From contig NC_061508.1 in assembly GCF_022539505.1 (NCBI RefSeq), forward strand, positions 262,328,736-262,392,735: 64,000 nt of DNA, in the 5' to 3' direction. The notes below the pieces were generated by a model that was not told where the DNA came from, ran no database searches, and saw nothing but the letters and a program-made list of their open reading frames with translations. Positions 19,383 to 28,537 of this stretch are shown here, piece by piece. The DNA comes from Lolium rigidum. Its lineage: Eukaryota > Streptophyta > Magnoliopsida > Poales > Poaceae. Both the position numbers and the translations under genes were made by a program. Each line of letters begins with the position of its first letter. The first letter of the stretch is position 1.

Positions 19383-22073
19383 GTTCCTACTCGCCCTCAA
19401 GTAGGTAAACGATAACAAAGATAATTTCTGAAGTGACATGCTACCAACATAATCTTGATCCAATAATGATGTAAAGCATATGAACTGAGATCAAATCATT
19501 CAAAGCAAATGTCTATATTGATATAAGAGATGATAATGCAAGAGTCAAACAAGCTAGAAGTTTTCATGAACTATTGCTTCAAAGACATGAAACCGTACAA
19601 AGTTCATTAAAGATGTTTTAAGTATCCAGCATAGAAGTTCTATCCTTCATTCCAAGCATCAAGTAAATTTTCACAACAAAGAAGGATTCAGTCAAGTAAA
19701 ATTAAACATGAACGTCATGAATCAACTGTTTCAAAGCTTACTCAACCGGTGAGCGCAAGCATTTGGTATTGGCACCAGGATGTTATGGCAAAAAGAACGT
19801 TAATGGGGGTTTGGAAGGCCAAATGGAAGAAAGTCTTACAAAGCTATAAGTGATCATTAGACAAGAGGAAGTCTTATGATCGAAGCTATGCAAGGAGTAG
19901 TGATTACCATGCAACGGATGCACATAGAGCTATATGTGTATGAAAGCTCTCCAATGGAACTAGTGGGGGTGCATCCAACTTGGTTGCTCATGAAGACCTA
20001 GAGCACTTTTGAGGAAGCTCATCATTGGAATATACAACCCAAGTTCTATAGTGTAAATTACCCACATAGTTATACTAGTAAAACATGAAAACTCTCTCAT
20101 ATGGAGTATAGGTGCTAAACATGAGCACAAATGATGACTATGAATACTGCAGGTGCTAAAACATGAGCACAAGTGTGGATAAAAGATAGTAATGTTGCCC
20201 CCTTTTTCTTTATTCTTTTTCTTTTTTCTTTTCTATTTTTTTGTTTCTTTTCTTTTTCCGTTTTCTCTTTTTGGTGGCCTCCATGGCTCTTTTCAATTTT
20301 AGGGGCAACATCCTAATATGACAACACACTTTTTGGTACAAATAACTCATAATGAATAAAACATGATGTATAAAACTGTATGCCCACATGGGTAAACCAC
20401 ACATCAGCTGTATAGAATCATGCAAAGCAATATATAAATAATAAATGACAACAAGTCATGTAATGTAAAATGGAAGTTGCATGGCAATATATCTCGGAAC
20501 AGCTATGGAAATGCTGTGGTAGGTAGGTATGGTGGCTGTTTTGAGGAAGATGTATGGCTTATGTGTAGGAGAACAAGAGAAAGTCCTCCCACGGGTTTGG
20601 ATGTACTGGCGAAGTATGCACAATTCTCAATGTGAGCAAAAGGCAATGCACAGTACCGAAGAGACTAGCAAATTTGGATGGTGGAACTGCCAAAAACCGT
20701 AGCTTAACATTAGTCAAAAAGAACTCACAAGCTTATTCCAAACATCTAGCAGGTTCATCATTAAGAGCATGATTAAAATTCACTCCAAGGAGGGCCGTTC
20801 ACGGTGGCACAAGTACCCCGCTAGCTCCATCGACCTTCAGCACAACTTAGTTATTACGATGAACTCTCAGACATGGAAAGCTATCAAGTCCAACTACACC
20901 TTCAACTATTTAAGTAGAGTTTGTAGTACGGCACAAACTTAAAGACAACAATCCACTACTAATTTTAACTTATTTATCCAGCAAGCTTTACCATCTAAAT
21001 ACCTCAAAACGTTTGCAAAGAATCAAGTTATCAAAGCTCAATGATCTACAAGATTATGCAAGTATTTCATTATACCACTACCACATGTAGCATTTTCTGT
21101 TTCCAACCATATAACAATGAACGAAGCAGTTTCAACCTTCGCCATGAACATTAAAAGTAAAGCTAAGAACACATGTGTTCATATGCAACAGCGGAGCGTG
21201 TCTCTCTCCCACACGAGCATGAATTTATTCAGTGAATGAAAATAACAAAAACGAAAATAAAAGCAAACAAACGCTCCAAGTAAAGTACATAAGATGTGAC
21301 GGAATAAAAATATAGTTTCACTAGAGGTGACCTGATAAGTTGTCGATGAAGAAGGGGATGCCTTGGGCATCCCCAAGCTTAGATGCTTGAGTCTTCTTGA
21401 AATATGCAGAGATGAACCACGGGGGCATCTCCAAGCTTAGAGTTTTCACTCTTCTTGATCATATTGTATCATCCTCCTCTCTTGATCCTTGAAAACTTCC
21501 TCCACACCAAACTCAAAACAAACTCATTAGAGGGTTAGTGCATAATCAAAAATTCACATATTCAGAGGTGACATAATCATTCTTAACACTTCGGACATTG
21601 CACAAAGCTACTGAAAGTTAATGGAACAAAGAAATCCATCCAACATAGCAAAAGAGGCAATGCGAAATAAAAGGCAGAATCTGTCAAAACAGAACAGTCC
21701 GTAAAGACGAATTTTTTAGAGGCACTTAACTTGCTCAGATAAAAATGCTCAAACTGAATGAAAGTTGCGTACATATCTGAGGATCACTCACGTAAATTGG
21801 CAGATTTTTCTGAGTTGCCTACAGAGAACCCTGCCTAAATTTGTGACAACAAGAAATCTGTTTCTGCGCAGTAATCCAAATCTAGTATCAACCCTACTAT
21901 CAAAGACTTTACTTGGCACAACAATGCAATAAAATAAAGATAAGGAGAGGTTGCTACAGTAGTAACAACTTCCAAGACACAAATATAAAACAAAATTTCT
22001 GTAGTAAAATAAAAACATGGGTTATCTCCCAAGAAGTGCTTTCTTTATAGCCATTAAGATGGGCTCAGTAATT
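19383..22073. other. Noncoding interior of the non-autonomous Gypsy
   Basis: AT-rich sequence with no long open frame on either strand. A pyrimidine tract at about 20196-20275 (minus strand: A and G almost only) could act as an extra purine tract. The copy of the polypurine motif CATCCCCAAGCTTAG recurs near 21368-21382, and CTCCAAGCTTAGAG near 21430. Confidence 0.7.
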
Positions 22074-22823
22074 TTAATGATGCTCACATAAGTAACAAGA
22101 GTTGAAGCAAAAGAGAGCATCAAAAAGCAAATTCAAAAAAAATTTAAGCCTAACCCACTTCCTATGAAAAGGAATCTTGTACACAAATAAATTTATGAAG
22201 AACAAAGTGACAAGCATAGGAAGATAAAACACGAGTAACTTCAAAATTTTCAGCATATAGAGAGGTGTTTTAGTACCATGAAAATTTCTACAACCATATT
22301 TTCCTCTCTCATAATAATTTCTAGTAGCATCATGAATAAACTCAACAATATAACTATCACATAAAGCATTCTTATCATGAGTCTCATGCATAAAATAATT
22401 ACTACTCCCTACATAAGCATAGTCATTCTTATTAATTGTAGTGGGAGCAAATTCAACAAGGTAGCTATCATTATCACCATAATCATCAAATATAGGAGGC
22501 ATAGTATAATCATAATTAATTTTCTCCTCAATAGTAGGTGGATGATAGTCATCATTGTAATCATCATATATAGGAGGTAAAGTATCATCAAAGTAAATTT
22601 TCTCCTCAATGCTTGGGGGACTAAAAATATCATGTTCATCAAAACCAGCTTCCCCAAGCTTAGAATTTTCCATAGCATTAGCAACAATGGTGTTCAAAGC
22701 ATTCATACTAATATCATTGCTACTAGCATGCAAATAAGGTTCCATAGGTTTTTTAATTTTCGCATCAAACAATCCATGTCTTAACTCAGGAAATAGATTA
22801 AAAAGTTCACTGTTATTTTCCAT
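22074..22823 (-). CDS. Element-specific ORF, acidic repeats plus hydrophobic C-terminus
   Basis: A 249-residue intact frame starting MENNSELFNLFPELRHG, the only long ORF of this pol-less Gypsy. The middle holds a tandem duplication of about 26 residues with the pattern PP(S/T)IEEKI-x-x-D-x-T-x-PPI-x-DDY-x-D (two units, 22497-22625 in DNA). The C-terminal third is strongly hydrophobic (LLVFYLPMLVTLFFINLFVY and FFLNLLFDALFCF) and looks like two membrane segments. It is not gag, protease, RT or integrase. I have the impression that similar ORFs recur in related Triticeae elements, but cannot check. It lies about 150 bases inside the primer sites. Function unknown. Confidence 0.7.
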   Translation of the reverse strand: MENNSELFNLFPELRHGLFDAKIKKPMEPYLHASSNDISMNALNTIVANAMENSKLGEAGFDEHDIFSPPSIEEKIYFDDTLPPIYDDYNDDYHPPTIEEKINYDYTMPPIFDDYGDNDSYLVEFAPTTINKNDYAYVGSSNYFMHETHDKNALCDSYIVEFIHDATRNYYERGKYGCRNFHGTKTPLYMLKILKLLVFYLPMLVTLFFINLFVYKIPFHRKWVRLKFFLNLLFDALFCFNSCYLCEHH

Positions 22824-22963
22824 TATGCCTAACTAGTGATAAACAAGAAACAAAAAGATGCAATTGCAGGATCTAAAGGAAATAGCTTCGAGCACTCACA
22901 CACCAGCAACAGTGCTAGGAAATAGCTTAGTAGTCGGAGGATGTGAATACCTTTTACCTTACC

Positions 22964-22982
22964 TCCCCGGCAACGGCGCCAG
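22964..22982 (-). promoter_or_regulatory. Second primer-binding-site copy (internal)
   Basis: The tRNA-Asp-complementary sequence and the preceding AGCAAGCTATTTTC recur 86 bases inside the element from the true primer site, as part of a short direct duplication. Confidence 0.8.
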
Positions 22983-23049
22983 AAAATAGCTTGCTGGCGC
23001 GTAGTTGACGAGGGAGTTAGAAATATCTGTGGTGTAATTTCCTTCTCGT

Positions 23050-23067
23050 CCCCGGCAACGGCGCCAG
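23050..23067 (-). promoter_or_regulatory. Primer-binding site (tRNA-Asp) of the non-autonomous Gypsy
   Basis: On the minus strand TGGCGCCGTTGCCGGGG lies about 10 bases after the 5' LTR end (23077). It is complementary to the 3' end of plant tRNA-Asp including CCA. Confidence 0.88.
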
Positions 23068-23076
23068 AAAATAGCT

Positions 23077-24523
23077 TGCTATCTACTATTGGCTTCTTTT
23101 CCTGTAGACAGTGTTGGGCCTCCAAGAGCAGAGGTTTGTAGAATAGCAGCAAGTTTTCCCTTAAGTGAATCACCCAAGGTTTATTGAACTCAGGAAGGAA
23201 GAGGTCAAAGATATCCCTCTCAAGCAACCCTGAAATCACGATACAAGAAGTCTCTTGTGTCCCCAACACACCCAATACACTTGTCAGATGTATAGGTGCA
23301 CTAGTTCGGCGAAGAGATAGTGAAATACAAGTAATATGGATGAATATGAGTGGTAATAACAATCTGAAATAAATATGGCAGCAAGCAAACATGTAGCAGA
23401 ACAGTGAACAAACGGAGATTCGATGTTTGGAAACAAGTCCTAGGGATCATACTTTCACTAGTGGACACTCTCAACATTGCAATCATAAAGGAATATAAAT
23501 AAGCACTTCACTATGCTATTCTGAATTACTCTCTGGTAAGATAACGAACACTAATTCATCATGTAGGCAAACCTTAAAGATGTATTCCCAAGTACTAATA
23601 AACACCCCACGCTGTCACTGTGTGCATTCATAGGAGGTATTAACACACCACAATTTCATAGAGACATCCAACTCAAATCATAACCCAGTGAACAAATATT
23701 CTGTGAAATATAGCCTAAGAGACCCACACGGTGCACACACTGTCACCTTTACACACGTGGGACAAGGAGTCTCCGGAGATCACATAAGTAAAATCCACTT
23801 GAATAGCATAATGACATCTAGATTACAAAGCTCATCATATGGATCTCAATCATGTAAGGCAGCTCATGAGATCATTGTATTGAAGTACATGGGAGAGAGA
23901 TTAACCACATAGCTACCGGTAGAGCCCTTAGCCTCGGGGGAGAACTACTCCCTCCTCATCATGGGAGACAGCGATGGCGATGAAGATGGCGGTGGTGTCG
24001 ATGGAGATGCCTTCCGGGGGCACTTCCCTGTCCCGGCGGCGTGCCGGAACAGAGACTTCTGTCCCCCGAATCTTTGCTTCGCGATGGCGGCGGCTCTGGA
24101 ACTTTTCTCGTATCGTGGCTTGTTCGTCCCGAGGTTTTAGGTCGGGAAGGCTTAAATAGGCAAAGAGTCGGAGTCGGAGGGGCCCTGGGGGGGCCACACA
24201 GTAGGGGGGCGCCCCCCCTCTGGCCGCGCCGCCATGGCGTGTGGGGGCCCTGGGCCTCCCCTCTGGTCCCTCTTCGGTGTTCTGGAAGCTTCGTGGAAAT
24301 ATAAGATCGTGGGCCTTGATTTCGTCCAATTCCGAGAATATTTCCTGTGTAAGATTTCTGAAACCAAAAATAGCAGAAAACAGGAACTGGCACTTCGGCA
24401 TCTCGTTAATAGGTTAGTTCCGGAAAATGCATCAAAACGATATAAAGTGTGAACAAACATATAGGTATTGTCATAAAACAAGCATGGAACATAAGAAATT
24501 ATAGATACGTTGGAGACGTATCA
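23077..24523 (-). repeat. 5' LTR of the non-autonomous Gypsy
   Basis: 1447 bp, uninterrupted. In minus orientation it starts TGATACGTCTCCAACGTATC and ends ...GATAGCA. CCTATTTAAGCC (about 24148-24159, minus) is a candidate promoter element. A GC-rich block with the inverted elements GGCCGCGCC and GGGGCGCCCC lies at 24180-24260. Confidence 0.93.
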
Positions 24524-24528
24524 CTCTC
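24524..24528. repeat. Target-site duplication CTCTC (right)
   Basis: Pairs with 8337-8341. Confidence 0.85.
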
Positions 24529-24530
24529 CC

Positions 24531-24908
24531 ATGGCTTCCATCGTATCTCTAACACCCCGGGAGGCGGAGGCGCTTTGCGCCTCGAACTACCCCCACCCGC
24601 CGGGCTACCGCGTCCCGACCGGCTGGTTGCTGATCGTCGGAGGCGTACCGGTCGCTCCTATCCCTCTAGGTGTGGAACGCGAGATGGCCGTCACGAACCA
24701 CTACTACTTCGAGCTCACGCCTCCTTCGAACTTCAACGAGGCCGGCCGTCGGCTGTGGTGGCGCGGCCGGACTCTCCACAGCGTCATGGCCTACCGTGGC
24801 TCCCGCCTGCGCTACCCTCAATCCCAGCCCACGCGTGCTCACCCGCCGAGGTTCGACAACCTCGACCCCGATGCTAGCGACGATAACGTCGGCGACTATG
24901 ATGACTAA
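24531..24908 (+). CDS. Small transposon-carried ORF (MASIVSLTP family), leader displaced
   Basis: A 125-residue intact frame beginning MASIVSLTPREAEAL and rich in Pro, Arg and Trp (PHPPGYRVPTGWLL, RRLWWRGRTLHSVMAYRG), ending in an acidic DNVGDYDD tail. I recognise the type as a short protein often carried by CACTA-like elements in Pooideae, usually paired with an AP2 frame. No biochemical function is known to me. The ATG lies three bases after the right target duplication of the Gypsy insertion, so its TATA box and leader are now at 8269-8341, about 16 kb away. It is probably silent or driven by the LTR. The next gene is convergent, 248 bases downstream. Confidence 0.6.
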   Translation: MASIVSLTPREAEALCASNYPHPPGYRVPTGWLLIVGGVPVAPIPLGVEREMAVTNHYYFELTPPSNFNEAGRRLWWRGRTLHSVMAYRGSRLRYPQSQPTRAHPPRFDNLDPDASDDNVGDYDD

Positions 24909-25156
24909 AGTGGCGACGTTTATAGGGCTAGGCACGAGTATGACTGAATGGCTCCAACATTCGAATCTGGCCATGTATCTTAATTTTGAGTTGAGCTCTG
25001 TACTTTAATTCCAGTTCAATCGTAATAAATTTCGTAACAACCACTTTATTGAACTAAAACAACCGACAACGACTTTATAAACTGAATTTAAACTAAAACA
25101 ACCGACAACGAATTTATTGAAATTACAATAAAATAGATAAATGACTAGTCTAGTCT

Positions 25157-25681
25157 CTACACGTCGTCGGAGGTTGTCTCCGTCCAAATGTCATACCACC
25201 GAGGGTCGTTTTCGGCCCAAGTTGTATTCGGGTTCTCGAGCTCAAACTCGGCGACGGCCCGAGGGTGACGCCTGTTGGACCTGCGTTGTGCCCTGAGGTC
25301 AGCGAAGAACGCGTCGGTGTTGTCGACATCGTTGGGGAACTGCGCCCTCCACTGGCGCATCAACTGCTCGTCGTGCTCGGCGATAGCGATCCTGCACTGC
25401 ACCTGGCGGTGCCGGGGACGGTCCTCGTCATCGACGAGGCACGGTGTTGGCGCCAGGAACTCCACCTACTCTAGCGATTCAACATCCGGGAAGTTCATGT
25501 CGCGCCGTGGCCGCCGAACTTGCCACGCCGCTGCGTCGTAAGCGCGCGCCGCCAGCTCCGGCGTGTTGTACGTGCCGAGGGTGAGGCGGAAGCCACCGGC
25601 GCGTATCTCGGCGTAGAACCTACCGCTCGGACGCACTCGAACACCACGGAAACCGGACGACCCTCGACTCCGTGGCGGCAT
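25157..25681 (-). pseudogene. AP2/ERF-domain protein carried by a transposon, one in-frame stop
   Basis: From ATG at 25681 the frame reads MPPRSRGSSGFRGVRVRPSG, a single AP2/ERF domain (residues about 9-65) with the expected GFRGV start, RFYAEIR, LTLGTY and ARAYDAAAW elements. This fold binds DNA in plant transcription factors. After MNFPDVESLE a TAG (25466-25468) interrupts the frame. The same frame then continues with an acidic and arginine-rich C-terminal region to TAG at 25157 (DDEDRPRHRQVQ, WRAQFPNDVDNTDAFF, WYDIWTETTSDD). The size and tail match AP2-like proteins common in Pooideae transposons rather than host ERF genes. A truncated peptide with the full AP2 domain could still be made. 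It lies opposite to and downstream of the 24531 ORF. Confidence 0.8.
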
Positions 25682-25739
25682 CCCGGAGATGAATGAGCGG
25701 AGGCGGTGTCGACGTGTGGCTGCGCCCACACGCGGCGCT

Positions 25740-25747
25740 CTATATAG
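25740..25747 (-). promoter_or_regulatory. TATA box of the AP2 frame
   Basis: CTATATAG lies about 58 bases upstream of the AP2 ATG. CACGTG-like cores (GGCACGTGT, GGCACGTGG) occur upstream at 25762-25850. Confidence 0.5.
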
Positions 25748-25796
25748 CGCACGCGGGGCATGGCACGTGTAAGCCACGGCTACACACGTCATGCGC

Positions 25797-25854
25797 CGGC
25801 AGCGACGGGGCGAGGCATGTGGAAGCGGCAGCGATGGGGCGAGGCACGTGGAAG
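25797..25854. repeat. 29-bp tandem repeat upstream of the AP2 frame
   Basis: Two near-identical units (25797-25825, 25826-25854) with core GGGGCGAGGCAxGTGGAAG and a partial third. Each carries a G-box-like CACGTG or CATGTG. Confidence 0.75.
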
Positions 25855-25879
25855 CGGCGGCGACACGTGGCACGGCGAA

Positions 25880-26200
25880 ACCTTAGTCGTTGTCACTCCG
25901 CATATCATTAGGGGTGAAACATACATGACTATCAATGTTTGATATGATGCGAGATTCAAATAGTTATATGGATGTCATATTCATGTTCATTACATTTTTC
26001 TGATCAATTTTCATATATAAAACTTTTCTATTTGAGTTACCATTTAAAAGTTATTGAAATAATAGTTTGTATTAAGTTAAAATAGATAAATAAGGGTTTA
26101 TTTATAAAACAGAAAAGGAAAACGGCTCCAGGGGCTGATCTGCGTCCAACGGCTCCAGGTCGTTGGATTCAAACGACCGAAGCCGTTGGATGCAGATGTC
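25880..26200. other. AT-rich spacer
   Basis: No coding signal. The right end of the second CACTA-like unit should lie near here, but I could not identify a terminus. A short direct repeat (CGGCTCCAGG) occurs at 26124 and 26150. Confidence 0.5.
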
Positions 26201-26217
26201 GCGGATCAGCCACCACA

Positions 26218-26355
26218 CCCTTTTGTCGCGGGTGGTTCCACGACCCGCGACAAAAGACCCCCCCTTTTATCGCAGGTGGTGCCACGACCCGCGACGAAAG
26301 GGTGTGGCATATAAAAGCGTCGCTCGTCGCGGGCCGACGCACGACCCGAGACACT
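26218..26355. repeat. CACTA subterminal hairpins (TTTTGTCGCGGG family), second site
   Basis: Two palindromes of TTTTGTCGCGGGTGG...CCCGCGACAAAAG type (26218-26256, 26263-26301) and a weaker third (26322-26355). They are the same family as 3868-4136, but arranged as separate hairpins. Confidence 0.85.
26309..26317 (+). promoter_or_regulatory. TATA box following the hairpins
   Basis: ATATAAAAG lies eight bases after the second hairpin, the same arrangement as at 4145. Confidence 0.45.
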
Positions 26356-26359
26356 ACTG

Positions 26360-26880
26360 GAGGCCAAACCCTAGACGAGCGCTGCCAGGCTGCCCAAATA
26401 CGCCGCCGCCGCCGTTCGCCGGTGTTCGCCTCCTCAAGCTCCTCCGACACGTCGCCTCGTCGCCCCTGTCCTCCTCCGACGCGTTCTCCTCCTCGAGCCC
26501 TCCTTCGCGCGAATCGGGCGGTGCTGCGTCGCCGGCCTCTGCCGTTCGCCGGCGTTCCCGGCCTTCCCACGCCTCGCCGTCAAGCTCGTCGCCACCGTGA
26601 TGAGCTGGTCCTCCTCCTGGTCCCCTCCGCGTACTCAATAGTGCCCTGTAGCCGCCGGCCGAAATGTGCCTGCGAGCACCGGCCGCGGCCACGGTCACCG
26701 ACGCTCCCCCGTCGACCATTGGAGGGCGGCACCGCCCTCTTTTGGCTCGTGGGGATGCCGCGCGTTCAACGCGCTCGCCCGCGCAGGCTCTAGAGGCGCC
26801 AATCGTCGAGGCCGTGCTCGACCTAGCCGGCCATGGCCACCATGACGTCGCGCTAATGCCATGGCCTTTTTTGTGTTATT
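26360..26880 (+). other. GC-rich block with unrecognised open frames
   Basis: The plus frame 26302-26793 is open for 163 codons and other frames are open too, as expected from about 65-70 percent GC. The translation is Arg/Pro/Ser-rich without a domain. It may be captured host exon DNA carried by a CACTA derivative. I would not call a gene. Confidence 0.4.
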
Positions 26881-27085
26881 TTTAGTTTGTAAAAATGTTT
26901 AGTATATGTATTTACGGTTTTTTAGTATATGTATTTGGTATATGGATTTAGTTTGTAATTTAGTATATGTATTTACTTAGTTAGTATATGTATTTAGTAT
27001 AGTTTATAGTTAATTAGTATATGTATTTGGTATAGTTAGTTTATAATTAGTTCATGTATTTAGTTAGTTAGTTTATAATTAGTTC
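26881..27085. repeat. AT-rich degenerate repeats (AGTATATGTATTT)
   Basis: AGTATATGTATTT recurs at least five times with variable linkers, followed by two copies of TTAGTTTATAATTAGTTCATG. Confidence 0.8.
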
Positions 27086-27180
27086 ATGTCTAGCGGACGA
27101 CTCCTCCACCAACGAACCCGACTCCGACACCTCCCCCCTCCCCCCTCGCAAAAACCCGTCGACCGCACCCTCTCCCTCTC

Positions 27181-27360
27181 GCAAACAACCGACACCCTCT
27201 CCTCTCGCAAACACGCGTCGCCGACACCCTCTCCCTCTCGCAAATACGCGTCGCCGACACCCTCTCTCTTTCACAAACACGCGTCACCGACACCCTCTCC
27301 CTCTCGCAAACACGCGTCGCCGACACCCTCTCCCTCTCGCAAACACGCATCGCCGATAAA
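27181..27360. repeat. 33-bp tandem repeat, five copies
   Basis: Units begin at 27207, 27240, 27273, 27306 and 27339, after a shorter 26-bp unit at 27181. The consensus starts GCAAACACGCGTCGCC, then GACACCCTCTCCCTCTC. The period is a multiple of three, and the plus frame encodes an 11-residue repeat (HASPTPSPSRK). Confidence 0.92.
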
Positions 27361-27539
27361 AGAACATTTCATGATCTCTGAGTTTTGTGTGTTTGTTAAC
27401 AACACCGGTGACAATTTAACCGAGTGCTAAGTGGTTTACAGATATGGAAAAGATACCACAGGAAATTCTCGACCCACTCAAAGAAGAAGAAAAGAAGAAG
27501 GAAGAACCTGGAGTCTGGCCCTGGCCGGCACGGCCGACA

Positions 27540-27725
27540 ACACCGGGCCGGCACTGCCGGTGTGTGCACCCCGGCACTGCCGGTGATTCCAGGACGACAC
27601 TGCCGGTGAGTGCACCCCGGCACTGCCGGCGTTTCTGGCCCGGCACTGCCGGCCTGCCTGTCGACCTGCTGATTCAGAATCGTGGCCGGCACTGCCGGCG
27701 TCTCAAGGCCGGCACTGCCGGTGAT
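27540..27725. repeat. Array of GGCACTGCCGG quasi-palindromes in the LTR
   Basis: Seven copies of (C)CGGCACTGCCGG or one-base variants occur, separated by 10-35 bases of unrelated sequence, about 30-200 bases upstream of the TATA box. Confidence 0.85.
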
Positions 27726-27756
27726 TCATCTCCAACGGGCAGAAATGCTGGTGGGG

Positions 27757-27764
27757 TATAAATA
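27757..27764 (+). promoter_or_regulatory. TATA box of the Copia LTR
   Basis: TATAAATA inside GGGGTATAAATACCCC, a palindromic setting, with a plausible transcript start about 30 bases downstream. Confidence 0.65.
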
Positions 27765-28490
27765 CCCCCCTTCTCCTACCTTGGAAGGTTGCTCAAACCC
27801 TAAGAACTCCATCCTCCATTTCTGAGCCACCAAGAACACCAAAATAGCCAGATCTCCTCCCTCAACCACCCAAATCACTTGTGCTTTGGAGAATCGAAGG
27901 AGAAGACCTCGATCTACATCCTCACCGAAGCGTTTTTCATTCCCCCTCTTATTCTTGAGGGCCCCCTTGCTAGTGTTCCTCTTTGTATCCCTAGTTGATT
28001 TGTGTTGATGTATTGTTGTTGATTGTTGTGTTGTAACAGATTTGGGAGCCTCCAATTCGGTTGTGGATGTGTGCCCCAAGAACCTTGTAAAGGCCCGGTT
28101 TCCGCCTCGAGGAAATCCCTTAGTGGAAGTGGCTAGGCCTTCGTGGCTTTGCTCACATGAGATCTGAGTGAAGCCTTCGTGGCTGTTGGTTTGGCTTTCG
28201 TAGCAACCACACTCCTCCAAATGTAGACGTACCTTCTTGCAAAGGAAGGGAACTACGGGAATCATCTCCGTGTCATCGCGTGCTCCACTCTCGGTTACCT
28301 CTATCCTATTCTATGTCTTATATTGTGTAGCTATATCTTGTGTAGTTGTTTACCTCGTCATATAGGTAAATTCACTTAGTTGCATATCTAGAGAATTTAC
28401 CTTTGTGCCAAGCCTAAATTGAAAAAGAACTAAAAATTGGGTAGCACCTATTCACCCCCCCCTCTAGGTGCGGCATACGATCCTTTCAAT

Positions 28491-28503
28491 TGGTATCAGA
28501 GCC
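28491..28503 (+). promoter_or_regulatory. Primer-binding site (tRNA-iMet)
   Basis: TGGTATCAGAGCC, complementary to the 3' end of plant initiator tRNA-Met, two bases after the LTR. Confidence 0.92.
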
Positions 28504-28537
28504 TCGGCTCTTATTTCGGGCTTAACCGCCTAAGAGT

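Larger units (their letters stand above)
8342..24523 (-). mobile_element. Non-autonomous Gypsy LTR retrotransposon (minus strand), hosting a nested Tat element
   Basis: The termini are TG...CA with LTRs of 1447 bp (23077-24523, 5') and 1460 bp net (8342-9130 plus 18697-19367, 3'), flanked by CTCTC on both sides. In minus orientation the order is 5' LTR, tRNA-Asp-type primer site, one ORF (22823-22074), noncoding DNA, polypurine tract (19382-19368), 3' LTR. There is no gag, RT or integrase in the roughly 3.7-kb interior, so movement would need proteins from another element. LTR start (TGATACGTC), polypurine tract and primer site resemble those of the Athila-like element at 53-62 kb. The 3' LTR is split by another retrotransposon at 9131-18691. 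Confidence 0.92.
27394..28488 (+). repeat. 5' LTR of the Copia element
   Basis: The start TGTTAACAACACCGG is chosen because it is a TG-start after the tandem repeats; without a 3' LTR it cannot be proven. The end CCTTTCA (28488) is fixed by the primer site two bases later. Length about 1.1 kb. Confidence 0.65.

Noticed and set aside
20196..20275. Functional second polypurine tract
   Set aside because: Purine-rich on the right strand, but about 800 bp from the LTR and with no sign of use; simple low-complexity sequence is enough.
22829..23392. 187-codon minus frame across the Gypsy LTR end and primer site
   Set aside because: It runs through LTR and primer sites, matches no protein, and the other LTR copy has it broken.
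26302..26793. 163-codon plus frame as a host gene
   Set aside because: Arg/Pro/Ser-rich translation of a GC-rich block beginning inside a subterminal hairpin; no domain. Kept only as a GC-rich block.
27181..27360. CRISPR-like direct repeats
   Set aside because: The 33-bp units are contiguous with no spacers and lie in plant transposon DNA; this is an ordinary tandem repeat.
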